Shown one piece after another: positions 27,109 to 34,270 of a stretch of DNA of 42,412 nucleotides. Made by a program: the position numbers and the translations under genes. Where the stretch lies: positions 1 to 42,412 of the forward strand of contig CAJJTG010000017.1 in NCBI GenBank assembly GCA_905194675.1, written 5' to 3'. This stretch comes from an uncultured Collinsella sp. (GTDB taxonomy: Bacteria > Actinomycetota > Coriobacteriia > Coriobacteriales > Coriobacteriaceae). How positions within the stretch are numbered: the stretch's first letter is position 1; the number at the start of each line of letters is the position of its first letter. Under the pieces are notes generated by a model. The model saw nothing but the letters and a program-made list of their open reading frames with translations. It was not told the origin of the DNA and did no database searches.

Positions 27109-27187
27109 GCTACTTCCTCCAATAGTAAACAACGGTGTCGAGGGCTATTGTCCCACTCTTGGCGGCGGGGTTGAGCGACAGGTGCAG

Positions 27188-28057
27188 TTATTGAGCAATA
27201 GCGTAAAGGTCAAACCCGCCCTGCGGCGTGCTATCGACCGTATCGGGCGCCTGTGAATTAAAACTCACCGGAACCATGCGCTTTGAGGCACGGTAACGCG
27301 TGCCGTCGGTGGCGACGGGCGGCTCATCGACCGTGAGCTCGTAGTCGCCGGGCTTGAGCTCGATGCCGTCACCTTCGGAATTGACGTATTGGTACTCGTC
27401 GATCGCTTGCCCCTTGAGCGTGCGACCCACGATATGGACGAGCATCTGGCTGTCGCCGCGCGCGGTGTCCCACGTCGCGCCGTCCTTGACCTCGACCGAT
27501 ACATGCACCGAGCGCGTGCGGCTGAGCGATTGCTCGACAGACATCTCGACCTTGGCGGCGTCTTGGCGCTGCTGCTCGACATGACCCCAGATGCTGCCGA
27601 TCGCCGAGCAAGCGATGACGCCGGCCATAAAGGCGATGAGAATGGGGCCGAGCGGAGAGCGACGGCCCGCGTCTTCCTCGCGAGCCAGGTTGGGGCGATG
27701 GGTGGGGGCGGGCGCCTGGGCACCCTGCGCGGGCACGTCGAGTATGCTGAAGGATGCCGTGCTGCCGGGGTCGATGGTATGGCGCGGCTGCGGGGTCTTT
27801 GCCGGCGAGATGGACATGTCGGCTGGCTCACCCAGTGTGGCCGTGGCATCGGCCTTTGCCTCGTCGGCCTCAGCCTGGGCCCAAGCCTGCTCAAAGGTCA
27901 GAGGCTCGGCGGCATCGGAGACGGCGTCAGGCTCGACAGCAGCATCGCTGCCGGTCTCGTCCTCGTCGCTCGACACGTCACGCGGCGCGGGCTCGTCCCA
28001 CTCCTCGTCCGGAGCCTCGCCCTCGCTATACCACCATTCAAAGTTATCGATATCCAT
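27188..28057 (-). CDS. Unknown single-pass membrane protein with acidic N-terminus
   Basis: 289 aa. Residues 1-130 are acidic and low in complexity (many Asp, Glu, Ala, Pro), starting MDIDNFEWWYSEGEAPDEEW. One membrane segment follows at about 136-156 (LGPILIAFMAGVIACSAIG). The C-terminal 130 residues look folded, with beta-like stretches (VHVSVEVKDGATW, QMLVHIVGRTLKGQ, LKPGDYELTVDEPPVA) that resemble a carboxypeptidase-regulatory or transthyretin-like sandwich outside the cell. No catalytic motif was recognised. AAGGGGG lies upstream of the ATG. Function not known. Confidence 0.75.
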   Translation of the reverse strand: MDIDNFEWWYSEGEAPDEEWDEPAPRDVSSDEDETGSDAAVEPDAVSDAAEPLTFEQAWAQAEADEAKADATATLGEPADMSISPAKTPQPRHTIDPGSTASFSILDVPAQGAQAPAPTHRPNLAREEDAGRRSPLGPILIAFMAGVIACSAIGSIWGHVEQQRQDAAKVEMSVEQSLSRTRSVHVSVEVKDGATWDTARGDSQMLVHIVGRTLKGQAIDEYQYVNSEGDGIELKPGDYELTVDEPPVATDGTRYRASKRMVPVSFNSQAPDTVDSTPQGGFDLYAIAQ

Positions 28058-28142
28058 ACGGGGCGCCCCCTTGGCCTCGCAAATAAACACTTGCTAGCCT
28101 TATACCCCCAGATGACACGGGAGCTCGCCGGCACAGACAGGA

Positions 28143-28207
28143 AAAGCGTCACAACATTCGACGCTTTTCCTCGTTTTCGAGATTTTCATCGAATGTTGTG
28201 ACGGTTT
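28143..28207. repeat. 65-bp palindromic repeat, copy A
   Basis: Perfect 14-bp arms GTCACAACATTCGA (28148-28161) and TCGAATGTTGTGAC (28189-28202) enclose 27 bp that include a small CTCG-TTTT-CGAG hairpin. A second copy in the same orientation lies at 33068-33134. Copy A is about 50 bp past the stop of the MerR gene. Confidence 0.85.
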
Positions 28208-28228
28208 GGGCAGCAGCCACACCACGAA

Positions 28229-28259
28229 TGTGACGAAGGAGCAGTCCCCTTGTCACATC
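28229..28259. other. Imperfect hairpin at the merR 3' end
   Basis: ATGTGACGAAGGA and TCCCCTTGTCACAT pair imperfectly around GCAG and overlap the end of the MerR gene. Related sequence (ACAAAGG with a matching CTTTGT) occurs after the M20 peptidase gene at about 21551-21575 and near the stop of the LpdD-Nudix gene. Confidence 0.5.
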
Positions 28260-29122
28260 TAGAGGGCGACGGGGATTTGGATGCAGCAGAAGTCCTCTTG
28301 GTGGGACTCGTCGTAGCTCGTGGTATCGAGGTAGCAAAAGTCGAAAGCGTTGCCAACGGGCTGGAGCGCGTGCTTGTCCATGCAGGCCACGACGGCGCGG
28401 ATGCCCTCGGGTTCGTACGGCATGCCCCAGCGGCTCATGCACAGGTATGTGCCCTCGGGCAGCACTTCTATGCCGATCTCTGCCAGCTCGGCAGCGTCGC
28501 TCGGCAGCAGTTCCTCGACACCGCGCGGTAGCACGGCAAAGGAGCCGGCGCCGGCAATGGGGTCGTCGGAATGCAGTGCCTCGCGACGCAGCATGGCGCC
28601 CCAACCGCGCATGGGACGCGTGCCCGTCAGCGCACGCATGCGCAGAATCGCGCGCATGAGCGTGGGGTGCAGCATCGAGCGGCCGCGCTCGATATCGGCC
28701 GGGAACTCCTCAAAGACCACGTAGCGGCGCTCAAACTGTTTGAGCTCCGGCTTGCCCTCGCGCTCGCGCCAGTAAACCGCCTCGTCGTAAAAGCTCAGAC
28801 GCTCCTGCACACTCGCGCGCTCGGCTTTGAGCCCGGCGATCTGTTCATCGAGCGCCTGCACCCGCGAGCGCAGGTGATCGGTCATCTCGCCAATGTCGAA
28901 CGTCGAGGTCAGGCGGTCGACCTCGTCGAGCTCGAGCCCCAGGTCGCGCAACATGCAGATCAGGCGCATGAGCGGGATCTGCGTGGGCGAATAGAAACGG
29001 TAGCCTTTTTCGTTGACCACGGCGGGCTTAAACAGGCCGATCTTGTCGTAGTAGATGAGCGTTTGGCGCGAAACATTAAACAAGCTCGCCATCTCGCTAA
29101 TCGCATACATGCCCGTCTGCAT
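28259..29122 (-). CDS. MerR-family transcriptional regulator
   Basis: 287 aa. An N-terminal MerR winged helix (residues 4-75: MYAISEMASLFNVSRQTLIY, then YYDKIGLFKPA) is followed by a coiled dimerisation helix (about 85-118) and a C-terminal GyrI-like effector domain that in this family binds small, often aromatic or cationic ligands. The ATG at 29122 has GGGAGG upstream. It is the last gene after the transporter-ubiD-ubiX row on the same strand, so it likely controls that cluster in response to its substrate. A MerR-sized dyad at 34151-34171 is a possible target. Confidence 0.87.
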   Translation of the reverse strand: MQTGMYAISEMASLFNVSRQTLIYYDKIGLFKPAVVNEKGYRFYSPTQIPLMRLICMLRDLGLELDEVDRLTSTFDIGEMTDHLRSRVQALDEQIAGLKAERASVQERLSFYDEAVYWREREGKPELKQFERRYVVFEEFPADIERGRSMLHPTLMRAILRMRALTGTRPMRGWGAMLRREALHSDDPIAGAGSFAVLPRGVEELLPSDAAELAEIGIEVLPEGTYLCMSRWGMPYEPEGIRAVVACMDKHALQPVGNAFDFCYLDTTSYDESHQEDFCCIQIPVAL

Positions 29123-29214
29123 AAGTCCTCCCGACACATCCTTTTAGCGCACAAAGCCCGCCGCCCACAGGGGCAGCGGGCTCAAACACTTCTCGTATCC
29201 TACCCTAAAAGCGC

Positions 29215-29793
29215 CTATGACCAGCGCTTATAGTTTGCGCATGACACGCCGACGGCCTCGAGCGCCTTGGCGGCGATGTGATGCACCGCGTCATCGAGCG
29301 TGGCGGGGCCGTTGTAAAACGTGAGCATGGGCGGCATGAGCATGACGCCCGGTACGCGCGCCAGGCGCGCCATGTTATCGACGTGAATGGCGCTGAAGGG
29401 CGTCTCGCGCACCATGAGCACCAGGCGGCGCTGCTCTTTCATCTGCACGTCGGCCGCACGCAGCAACAGGTTTTCGCTGTAGCCGCTCGCGATGCCGGCG
29501 AGCGTCTTCATGGAGCAGGGCGCCACGATCATGCCGTCGACCGGATAGGTACCGCTTGCGATGGGGGCGCCGATATTTTTGTTGTCGTAGACCACATCGG
29601 CATGCGTGGCAAACTCGTCGAGCGTCATGCCGAGCTCCTGCTCGATGGTGATCTCTCCCCCGCGCGTGACGACAAGCGCCGACTCGGCACCTGCCTGGCG
29701 CAGGCATTTGAGGCACTCAAGACCCAGCGCGGCACCGCTGGCGCCAGACACGCCAACGACAATGCGGCGGGGACGGACAGAAGACTCAGGCAT
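29215..29793 (-). CDS. ubiX: UbiX-family flavin prenyltransferase
   Basis: 192-aa enzyme that attaches a dimethylallyl group from dimethylallyl monophosphate (or diphosphate) to FMN, giving the prenylated FMN that UbiD enzymes need. Flavin-binding start RRIVVGVSGASGAALGLE; APCSMKTLAGIASGYSENLL, the block RRLVLMVRETPFS, then HVDNMARL and MPPMLTFYNGP are the expected conserved segments. GAGGAG precedes the ATG. It lies 37 bp downstream of the UbiD gene in the same direction, as in lpdB/lpdC-type clusters. Confidence 0.95.
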   Translation of the reverse strand: MPESSVRPRRIVVGVSGASGAALGLECLKCLRQAGAESALVVTRGGEITIEQELGMTLDEFATHADVVYDNKNIGAPIASGTYPVDGMIVAPCSMKTLAGIASGYSENLLLRAADVQMKEQRRLVLMVRETPFSAIHVDNMARLARVPGVMLMPPMLTFYNGPATLDDAVHHIAAKALEAVGVSCANYKRWS

Positions 29794-29830
29794 GACAACT
29801 CCTCACTTTGTTACTCGGCAGGGCGACTTA

Positions 29831-31318
29831 CTAGAAGGCGAGCTCTGCGGCCCACTTGTCCTGGTCGATCTCCATGAACTGCGAGCGAATGAAATTCTTC
29901 TTGAGGTCGAACGGAACCGTGCAGTCGAAGATGGCCTTGCAGGCGATGCCGTGCTCGCGAATCGTGGGGTCGAACGCAGGGTCGTTGGACGGGTCGAGCA
30001 CGTGGCAGTGGCAGCCGGGGATGGTGATGAGGTCGACGTCGGCCTGGAAGCGCGTGGTCATGGCCCACATCACGTCGCTCATATCGAAGATATCGACATC
30101 CTCGTCAACAAGGATGACGTGCTTGAGCTCGGAGAACGCCGAGAAGGCGAGCATGGCGGCGTTGCGCTGACGGCCCTCGTCATTTTTGCTCGACTTCTTG
30201 AACTGCATGATAGCAACGAACTTGCCGCCGCCGCAGGGAGCGGCGTGGACGTTGAGCAGACGGCCCGGGATGGCGGTCTCGACCATCTTGTAGATGGAGG
30301 CCTCGGTGGGGATACCGGCCATGGACACGTGCTCGTGCGAAGGACCGATGCAGCTCTCCATAATGGGGTTGACGCGCGTGGTAACGGCGGTGATCTTGAT
30401 CACCGGGCAGACCTTGGCGCCACCGGTGTAACCGGGGAACTCGGGCATGGCGTAGCCGTGGCCGTTGACGTCCTCGTTGATGGTCTCGTCGTGCATGAGG
30501 TAGCCCTCGAGCACGTACTCGGCATTGGCAATGCACTTCTGCGGAACGGTGACGCAGTCGGCAAGCTCGACGGCGTGGCCGCGCAGGGCGCCGGCGATCT
30601 GCAGCTCGTTAAAGCCGAGCGGCGTGGTGGGCGCCTCGAAGCCACAGCACATGTACACGGCGGGGTCCAGGCCGATGGAGATGGAGATGGGCATGTCCTC
30701 GCCGCGCTGGCAGTACTCGTCAAAGAACGCGCCCAGGTGACGGCTACCCGGAGTGATCCACATGGCGAGCTTGTCCTTGTCGACGCAGGAGAAGCGGTGG
30801 ATGGTCACGTCGGACTGGGAGCCGTCGGGGCTCGTGCCGTAGGCGAGGCCCATGGTGATGTAGGGGCCGCCGTCGACGGGCGTGTTGGTGGGAGCGGGGA
30901 CGATCTTGCGCAGGTCAAAGCCCTCGTCGGTCGCCTTGTACACGACCTCCTGGCAGTCGACATGCTTGCCCTCGGCGATCTGCTCGGGCGCAATCAGGTT
31001 CTCGAAGCGCTTACCGATCTCGAGGCCCAGGTGCTCCTCATCCAGGTCGAGCAGGGCGGCAACGCGCTTGCGGCTGGCAAGCATGCCGATGCAGACCTTG
31101 GCGTCGTCAAAGCCCTTGACGTTGTTGAAGACCATCGCCGGACCCTCTTTGGTCGGACGCATAACGGTGCCGCCGGCACCGACGTGGCGATAGACGCCCG
31201 AGACCTCGGCATCGGGATCGACCTGGGTGTCGGTCTCGAGCAGCTGGCCCGGCATCTTGCGCAAAAAGTCGAGCGCGGAGCGCAGGTCGTGGATCTGGGA
31301 AGCATCGGTAGTGGACAT
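29831..31318 (-). CDS. UbiD-family prenyl-FMN-dependent decarboxylase, LpdC/gallate decarboxylase-like
   Basis: 495 aa, full length for the family. It performs reversible non-oxidative decarboxylation of aromatic or alpha,beta-unsaturated acids with prenylated FMN. Family blocks: SGVYRHVGAGGTVMRPTKEG, EVVYKATDEGFDLRKIV, APTNTPVDGGPYI, TPGSRHLGAFFDEY, ISIGLDPAVYMCCGFE, EAPTTPLGFNELQIAGALRG, HEHVSMAGIPTEASIY and ILVDEDVDIFDMSDVMWAM. From memory of the family these segments resemble gallate decarboxylase LpdC more than UbiD of ubiquinone synthesis; that resemblance is not computed. The ATG at 31318 has AGGAG 6 nt upstream. UbiX, a transporter and an LpdD-type protein are near. Confidence 0.92.
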   Translation of the reverse strand: MSTTDASQIHDLRSALDFLRKMPGQLLETDTQVDPDAEVSGVYRHVGAGGTVMRPTKEGPAMVFNNVKGFDDAKVCIGMLASRKRVAALLDLDEEHLGLEIGKRFENLIAPEQIAEGKHVDCQEVVYKATDEGFDLRKIVPAPTNTPVDGGPYITMGLAYGTSPDGSQSDVTIHRFSCVDKDKLAMWITPGSRHLGAFFDEYCQRGEDMPISISIGLDPAVYMCCGFEAPTTPLGFNELQIAGALRGHAVELADCVTVPQKCIANAEYVLEGYLMHDETINEDVNGHGYAMPEFPGYTGGAKVCPVIKITAVTTRVNPIMESCIGPSHEHVSMAGIPTEASIYKMVETAIPGRLLNVHAAPCGGGKFVAIMQFKKSSKNDEGRQRNAAMLAFSAFSELKHVILVDEDVDIFDMSDVMWAMTTRFQADVDLITIPGCHCHVLDPSNDPAFDPTIREHGIACKAIFDCTVPFDLKKNFIRSQFMEIDQDKWAAELAF

Positions 31319-31340
31319 AGCGTGCTCCTTTCGGGAGAGT

Positions 31341-31366
31341 GCCCGGCGGCGAGGATGCCGCCGGGC
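31341..31366. other. Hairpin between transporter and ubiD genes
   Basis: Perfect 10-bp GC-rich arms (GCCCGGCGGC / GCCGCCGGGC) with a 6-nt loop, just upstream of the ubiD ribosome site and with no T run. Probably an intercistronic structure that sets relative expression of the transporter and the decarboxylase. Confidence 0.65.
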
Positions 31367-31460
31367 TTGGTAACGTAATGGGGCCGCAGCGCTCATAGAT
31401 GGGGCGCTCGGGCACTCGCAGTTCAAGCACTCGGCTAATTACAGCCAAGCACTCGACTGC

Positions 31461-32918
31461 TTACATCAGGCCAAAGAGGTAGAACCAGGCGGCCTCGACC
31501 AGCACGACGATAAAGACGACCGCGGTGAGGGGAATGCCCATGCGCATGGCCTCTTTGGAGGTGTAGCCGCCGGCGTCCTTGCCCTCGCCGATAAGGATCG
31601 GCAGGTTGTGGAACGGCAGGATGTAGTGGATGTTGATGGACGTGAAGACGATGAGCGCCACGGCAAGCGGGCTTACGCTGGAGCCGGCCGCGAAGCTGAT
31701 GAACGCCGGCACGCACACACCGAGCACGGCCATGACCGAGCCCATGAACATGTGGATGATCATGGAGAGCGCGGCGACGAGCAGGGCGAACAGGAAGATG
31801 TTCTCGGGCACGGAGCTGGGAAGCACGACGTCGGCGATCCAGGCGTTCATGCCGGTGGCGCCGCCCACGGAACCCACGGCCATGGCGGCCGTCAGGAACA
31901 TGAGGGACTTGATGTCGACAGCGTTCCAGCTGGCAGGAGTGAGGACCTCGCCGATGATGGGCATGGCGAGTGCGACGCCAATGGCCAGGGTGACCCAGCC
32001 GATATAGTCGCCCGAGACGGTGAGCCACAGCGCGATGGCGATGACAAGCCACACGATGGTGCGGATCTCCTTGACGGAGAGCTTGCCGAGCGCGGCCTGC
32101 TTGGCCACGATCTGCTCGCGATCGTAGACGAGCTCCTTGCTGGGCTTAAAGAGGAAGAGGCCCAAGAACAGGGTGCACAGCAGCGCGACCAGCATAGGCA
32201 CGCTCATGTACAGGAACCAGTCGACAAAGGACGGGCTCATGCCGCCGGCCTCGGCGCTGTACTGCGCAACGAGCGGGTTGAGTGTGGAGTCGCCCGTCAG
32301 GAAGAACATGGAGCCCGGGGCAGCAGCGGCAAACACGAGGAAGCCGAGCTTACCCTTGTCGTCGTCACCGTAGCCGGCGGACTCGGCGATGACCGAGACG
32401 ACGGCGAGGATGAGGAAGGCGCGGGGGAACGGATGCGGGATCAGCAGCGACAGCACAAAGGTGAGCGCGAAGATCGAGATGATGAGCGACTTGGCGTCGC
32501 GCACGAACTTGAGCATAAACGCATAGGCGATGCGCTCGCCCAGGCCCGACTCCTTGACCGCGCTGGCGATGAGGTAGGCACCAATGACGAGCCACATGGT
32601 GGCTTTGGTCCACGAGCTAAACGTAGAGGCGACCGTCGCCGAGATGCTCGCGGCGCCCGTGTCGTCCACGCACACCTTGAACAGAACGAGCAGCGCGCAG
32701 TAGAGCAGGCCCACAAAGCCCGGCTGCGCCACGCCACATGCCCAGAACACCACCGTGGCGAGCGTCAGTGCCAGACAGGTCTGGCCACCGACCGTGAGCT
32801 CGACCGTCGAGCTCAGCTCCGCCAAAGGAAGAAACTTCACCAGCAAAAAGACAACGATACCCAGCACAAAGCCAATTTCGCGCTTGGTGATCTTAAACGC
32901 CTTCTTTTCCGCTTCCAT
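31461..32918 (-). CDS. DASS/SLC13-family anion transporter
   Basis: 485-aa membrane protein with about 11-12 predicted helices, of the divalent anion:sodium symporter type (dicarboxylates, sulfate and related acids). Seen: a short cytoplasmic start, paired hydrophobic repeats, FVLSLLIPHPFPRAFLILAV in the first half and PFHNLPILIGEGKDAGGYT near the C-terminus. The ATG at 32918 has AAGG and GGGGAG upstream; the leader CCCCCAAC can pair with GGTGGGG at that site and could hide it. It heads the transporter-ubiD-ubiX-merR row and probably carries the acid that UbiD decarboxylates. Substrate not identifiable. Confidence 0.85.
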   Translation of the reverse strand: MEAEKKAFKITKREIGFVLGIVVFLLVKFLPLAELSSTVELTVGGQTCLALTLATVVFWACGVAQPGFVGLLYCALLVLFKVCVDDTGAASISATVASTFSSWTKATMWLVIGAYLIASAVKESGLGERIAYAFMLKFVRDAKSLIISIFALTFVLSLLIPHPFPRAFLILAVVSVIAESAGYGDDDKGKLGFLVFAAAAPGSMFFLTGDSTLNPLVAQYSAEAGGMSPSFVDWFLYMSVPMLVALLCTLFLGLFLFKPSKELVYDREQIVAKQAALGKLSVKEIRTIVWLVIAIALWLTVSGDYIGWVTLAIGVALAMPIIGEVLTPASWNAVDIKSLMFLTAAMAVGSVGGATGMNAWIADVVLPSSVPENIFLFALLVAALSMIIHMFMGSVMAVLGVCVPAFISFAAGSSVSPLAVALIVFTSINIHYILPFHNLPILIGEGKDAGGYTSKEAMRMGIPLTAVVFIVVLVEAAWFYLFGLM

Positions 32919-32971
32919 CTCCCCACCCTTCTTGTTGGGGGCGCTCCGGATTCGCAACCACGTTGCCGCTT

Positions 32972-33002
32972 AAAAAGGGGCGCCCGTTATCGGACGCCCC
33001 TT
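32972..33002 (-). terminator. Terminator between LpdD-Nudix gene and transporter
   Basis: On the minus strand AAGGGGCG and CGCCCCTT pair around a 12-nt loop and are followed by T5. It separates the fusion gene (33162-34109) from the transporter operon, so the two are separate transcripts or linked only by read-through. Confidence 0.85.
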
Positions 33003-33067
33003 ACGTTGCGCTGTGTTGTGGCAATACAGTCAAGCGGGATTTTTGGATGAGAAGCGATCCTCTGGGC

Positions 33068-33134
33068 AAAAACCGTCACAATCTTCGACGCTTTTCCTCG
33101 ATTTCGAGATTTTCATCGAATGTTGTGACGGTTT
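33068..33134. repeat. 65-bp palindromic repeat, copy B
   Basis: Same orientation and nearly the same sequence as 28143-28207; the right arm TCGAATGTTGTGAC is identical and the left arm differs at a few bases (TCACAATCTTCGA). The inner hairpin keeps CTCG/CGAG with a loop change. It lies about 30 bp past the stop of the LpdD-Nudix gene. Confidence 0.85.
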
Positions 33135-33161
33135 GGATATGGCAAAGGGACTGTACCTTTG

Positions 33162-34109
33162 TTACATAGCGAGGGCCGTACGGATGGATGGGTCGCTGAG
33201 TGCCTCGCGGAGCCAGGGGGCCAGCTGCTCGGGGTGACCCTGCAGGTAGCCTTTGAGCTCGGACGGGGCCACGCGACGCACCTCCGAGATCTCCTCTTGG
33301 TTGATATGCAGCTCGCCCGGCTCAACATGGGCTGCGAACACCTCGCACCATTCGCACTCGCAGCGGCCGTCGCCGTGATCCTCGCGATACACCACGTGAC
33401 CGAGGTGCTTGAGCTGGTCGGGCTCGCGCGCAATGCCAAGCTCTTCGTTGATGCGACGCGCCGTGGCGGCCGCGACGTCTTCCCCGGGGAGCGGATGGCC
33501 GGCGCAGCTATCGGCCAGCACCCCGCCCCACAGGCGCTTGAGCGGACTGCGGCGGCAGAGCAGCAGGCGCGCGTCCTCGCCCTGGCCCTCGACCAGAAGC
33601 GTCAGAAATGCCTGATGCAGGATGCCCTCGCCGGCATGTGCCTCGATGCGATCGACAGGGCCAAGCGCCTCGCCGGTCGCGGCATCGACCGCCACGACCT
33701 CGGCGCCCGCACCGCCCTCATCCCAGCCGGCGCGCAGGATGCGCGCGGCGGCCTCCTCGAGCGCGGCGATGAGCTCCTTGGTGGTAGCGAGCACGCGCTG
33801 CAGATCGTCCGCAGTCGCATGCTCCACATGAAAGCCCGTGCTTGCAACTACCGGCACGCCAAAGCGCGTGGCCAGCGCCGCCGCGATATCGTGCGCCGGG
33901 ATCTCATCTCGATGGCACGGAACGGCCAGGATGCTCACCGTCGCCGTACGGCCGGGCTCGGGGCGAGGAATGGCCTGCGCCGTGGCGCCCAGGTGCGCAA
34001 ACTCCGGCGAGCAGGCGTACACCGCCATGCCTCGCGGCGTCACCGTCAACTGGGCCTCGAGCGCAAACTTGCCCTCGCCCACCGCAACCTTTGTCGTGTG
34101 CATACCCAT
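33162..34109 (-). CDS. Fusion of LpdD-like prenyl-FMN chaperone domain and IDI-type Nudix domain
   Basis: 315 aa in two domains. Residues 1-115 resemble LpdD, the small partner of gallate decarboxylases proposed to handle prenylated FMN (EGKFALEAQLTVTPRG, SPEFAHLGATAQAIPRPEPG, VPCHRDEIPAHDIAAALA, STGFHVEHAT). Residues about 135-300 are a Nudix domain of the isopentenyl-diphosphate isomerase type: His158 and His165 (HAGEGILH), His205 (CAGHP), and Glu251/Glu253 (ECEWCEVFAA) match the metal and acid residues of E. coli IDI, and the Nudix box GHPLPGE...RRINEELG is present. The IDI catalytic Cys position is Ala203, with a Cys one residue before. So isomerase activity is doubtful, while hydrolysis of a prenyl diphosphate is possible. 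Start ATG 34109 with AGGAG. Confidence 0.85.
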   Translation of the reverse strand: MGMHTTKVAVGEGKFALEAQLTVTPRGMAVYACSPEFAHLGATAQAIPRPEPGRTATVSILAVPCHRDEIPAHDIAAALATRFGVPVVASTGFHVEHATADDLQRVLATTKELIAALEEAAARILRAGWDEGGAGAEVVAVDAATGEALGPVDRIEAHAGEGILHQAFLTLLVEGQGEDARLLLCRRSPLKRLWGGVLADSCAGHPLPGEDVAAATARRINEELGIAREPDQLKHLGHVVYREDHGDGRCECEWCEVFAAHVEPGELHINQEEISEVRRVAPSELKGYLQGHPEQLAPWLREALSDPSIRTALAM

Positions 34110-34150
34110 GGGATCTCCTGTCGCCCGCAATGTACCTGAGACCATCTTCG

Positions 34151-34171
34151 CCTGTATTGCGACTATACAGG
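34151..34171. promoter_or_regulatory. 21-bp dyad in the divergent promoter region (candidate MerR operator)
   Basis: CCTGTAT, 7 bp, ATACAGG, between the divergent LpdD-Nudix and MFS genes. Its size and symmetry are like MerR operators. A TTGCCT -35-like sequence on the minus strand lies at its edge. Binding by the nearby MerR protein is inference. Confidence 0.45.
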
Positions 34172-34270
34172 CAAGCGCAGCCTGCGACAAAGGAGGCAGG
34201 CACCTGACACATTCTGTTAGAGTTGCAGGGATTGAATCCCGCTTATTCATGCGACATTGGAGTGACAACC

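Noticed and set aside
29831..31318. Naming the UbiD protein as ubiquinone-pathway UbiD
   Set aside because: No other quinone genes are near, and the neighbours and sequence blocks fit the LpdC-type phenolic acid decarboxylases better.
31608..33050. A 480-codon open frame on the plus strand opposite the DASS transporter
   Set aside because: His/Asp/Arg-rich antisense product typical of a complementary membrane-protein frame; the minus-strand gene has full family features.
28143..33134. The 65-bp and 147-bp repeats as CRISPR units or a CRISPR array
   Set aside because: Copies are kilobases apart, have no regular spacers and no cas genes are present.
33162..34109. The LpdD-Nudix gene as a plain isopentenyl-diphosphate isomerase (idi)
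   Set aside because: The catalytic Cys position is Ala203 and the first 115 residues are an extra domain, so the simple idi name would mislead.
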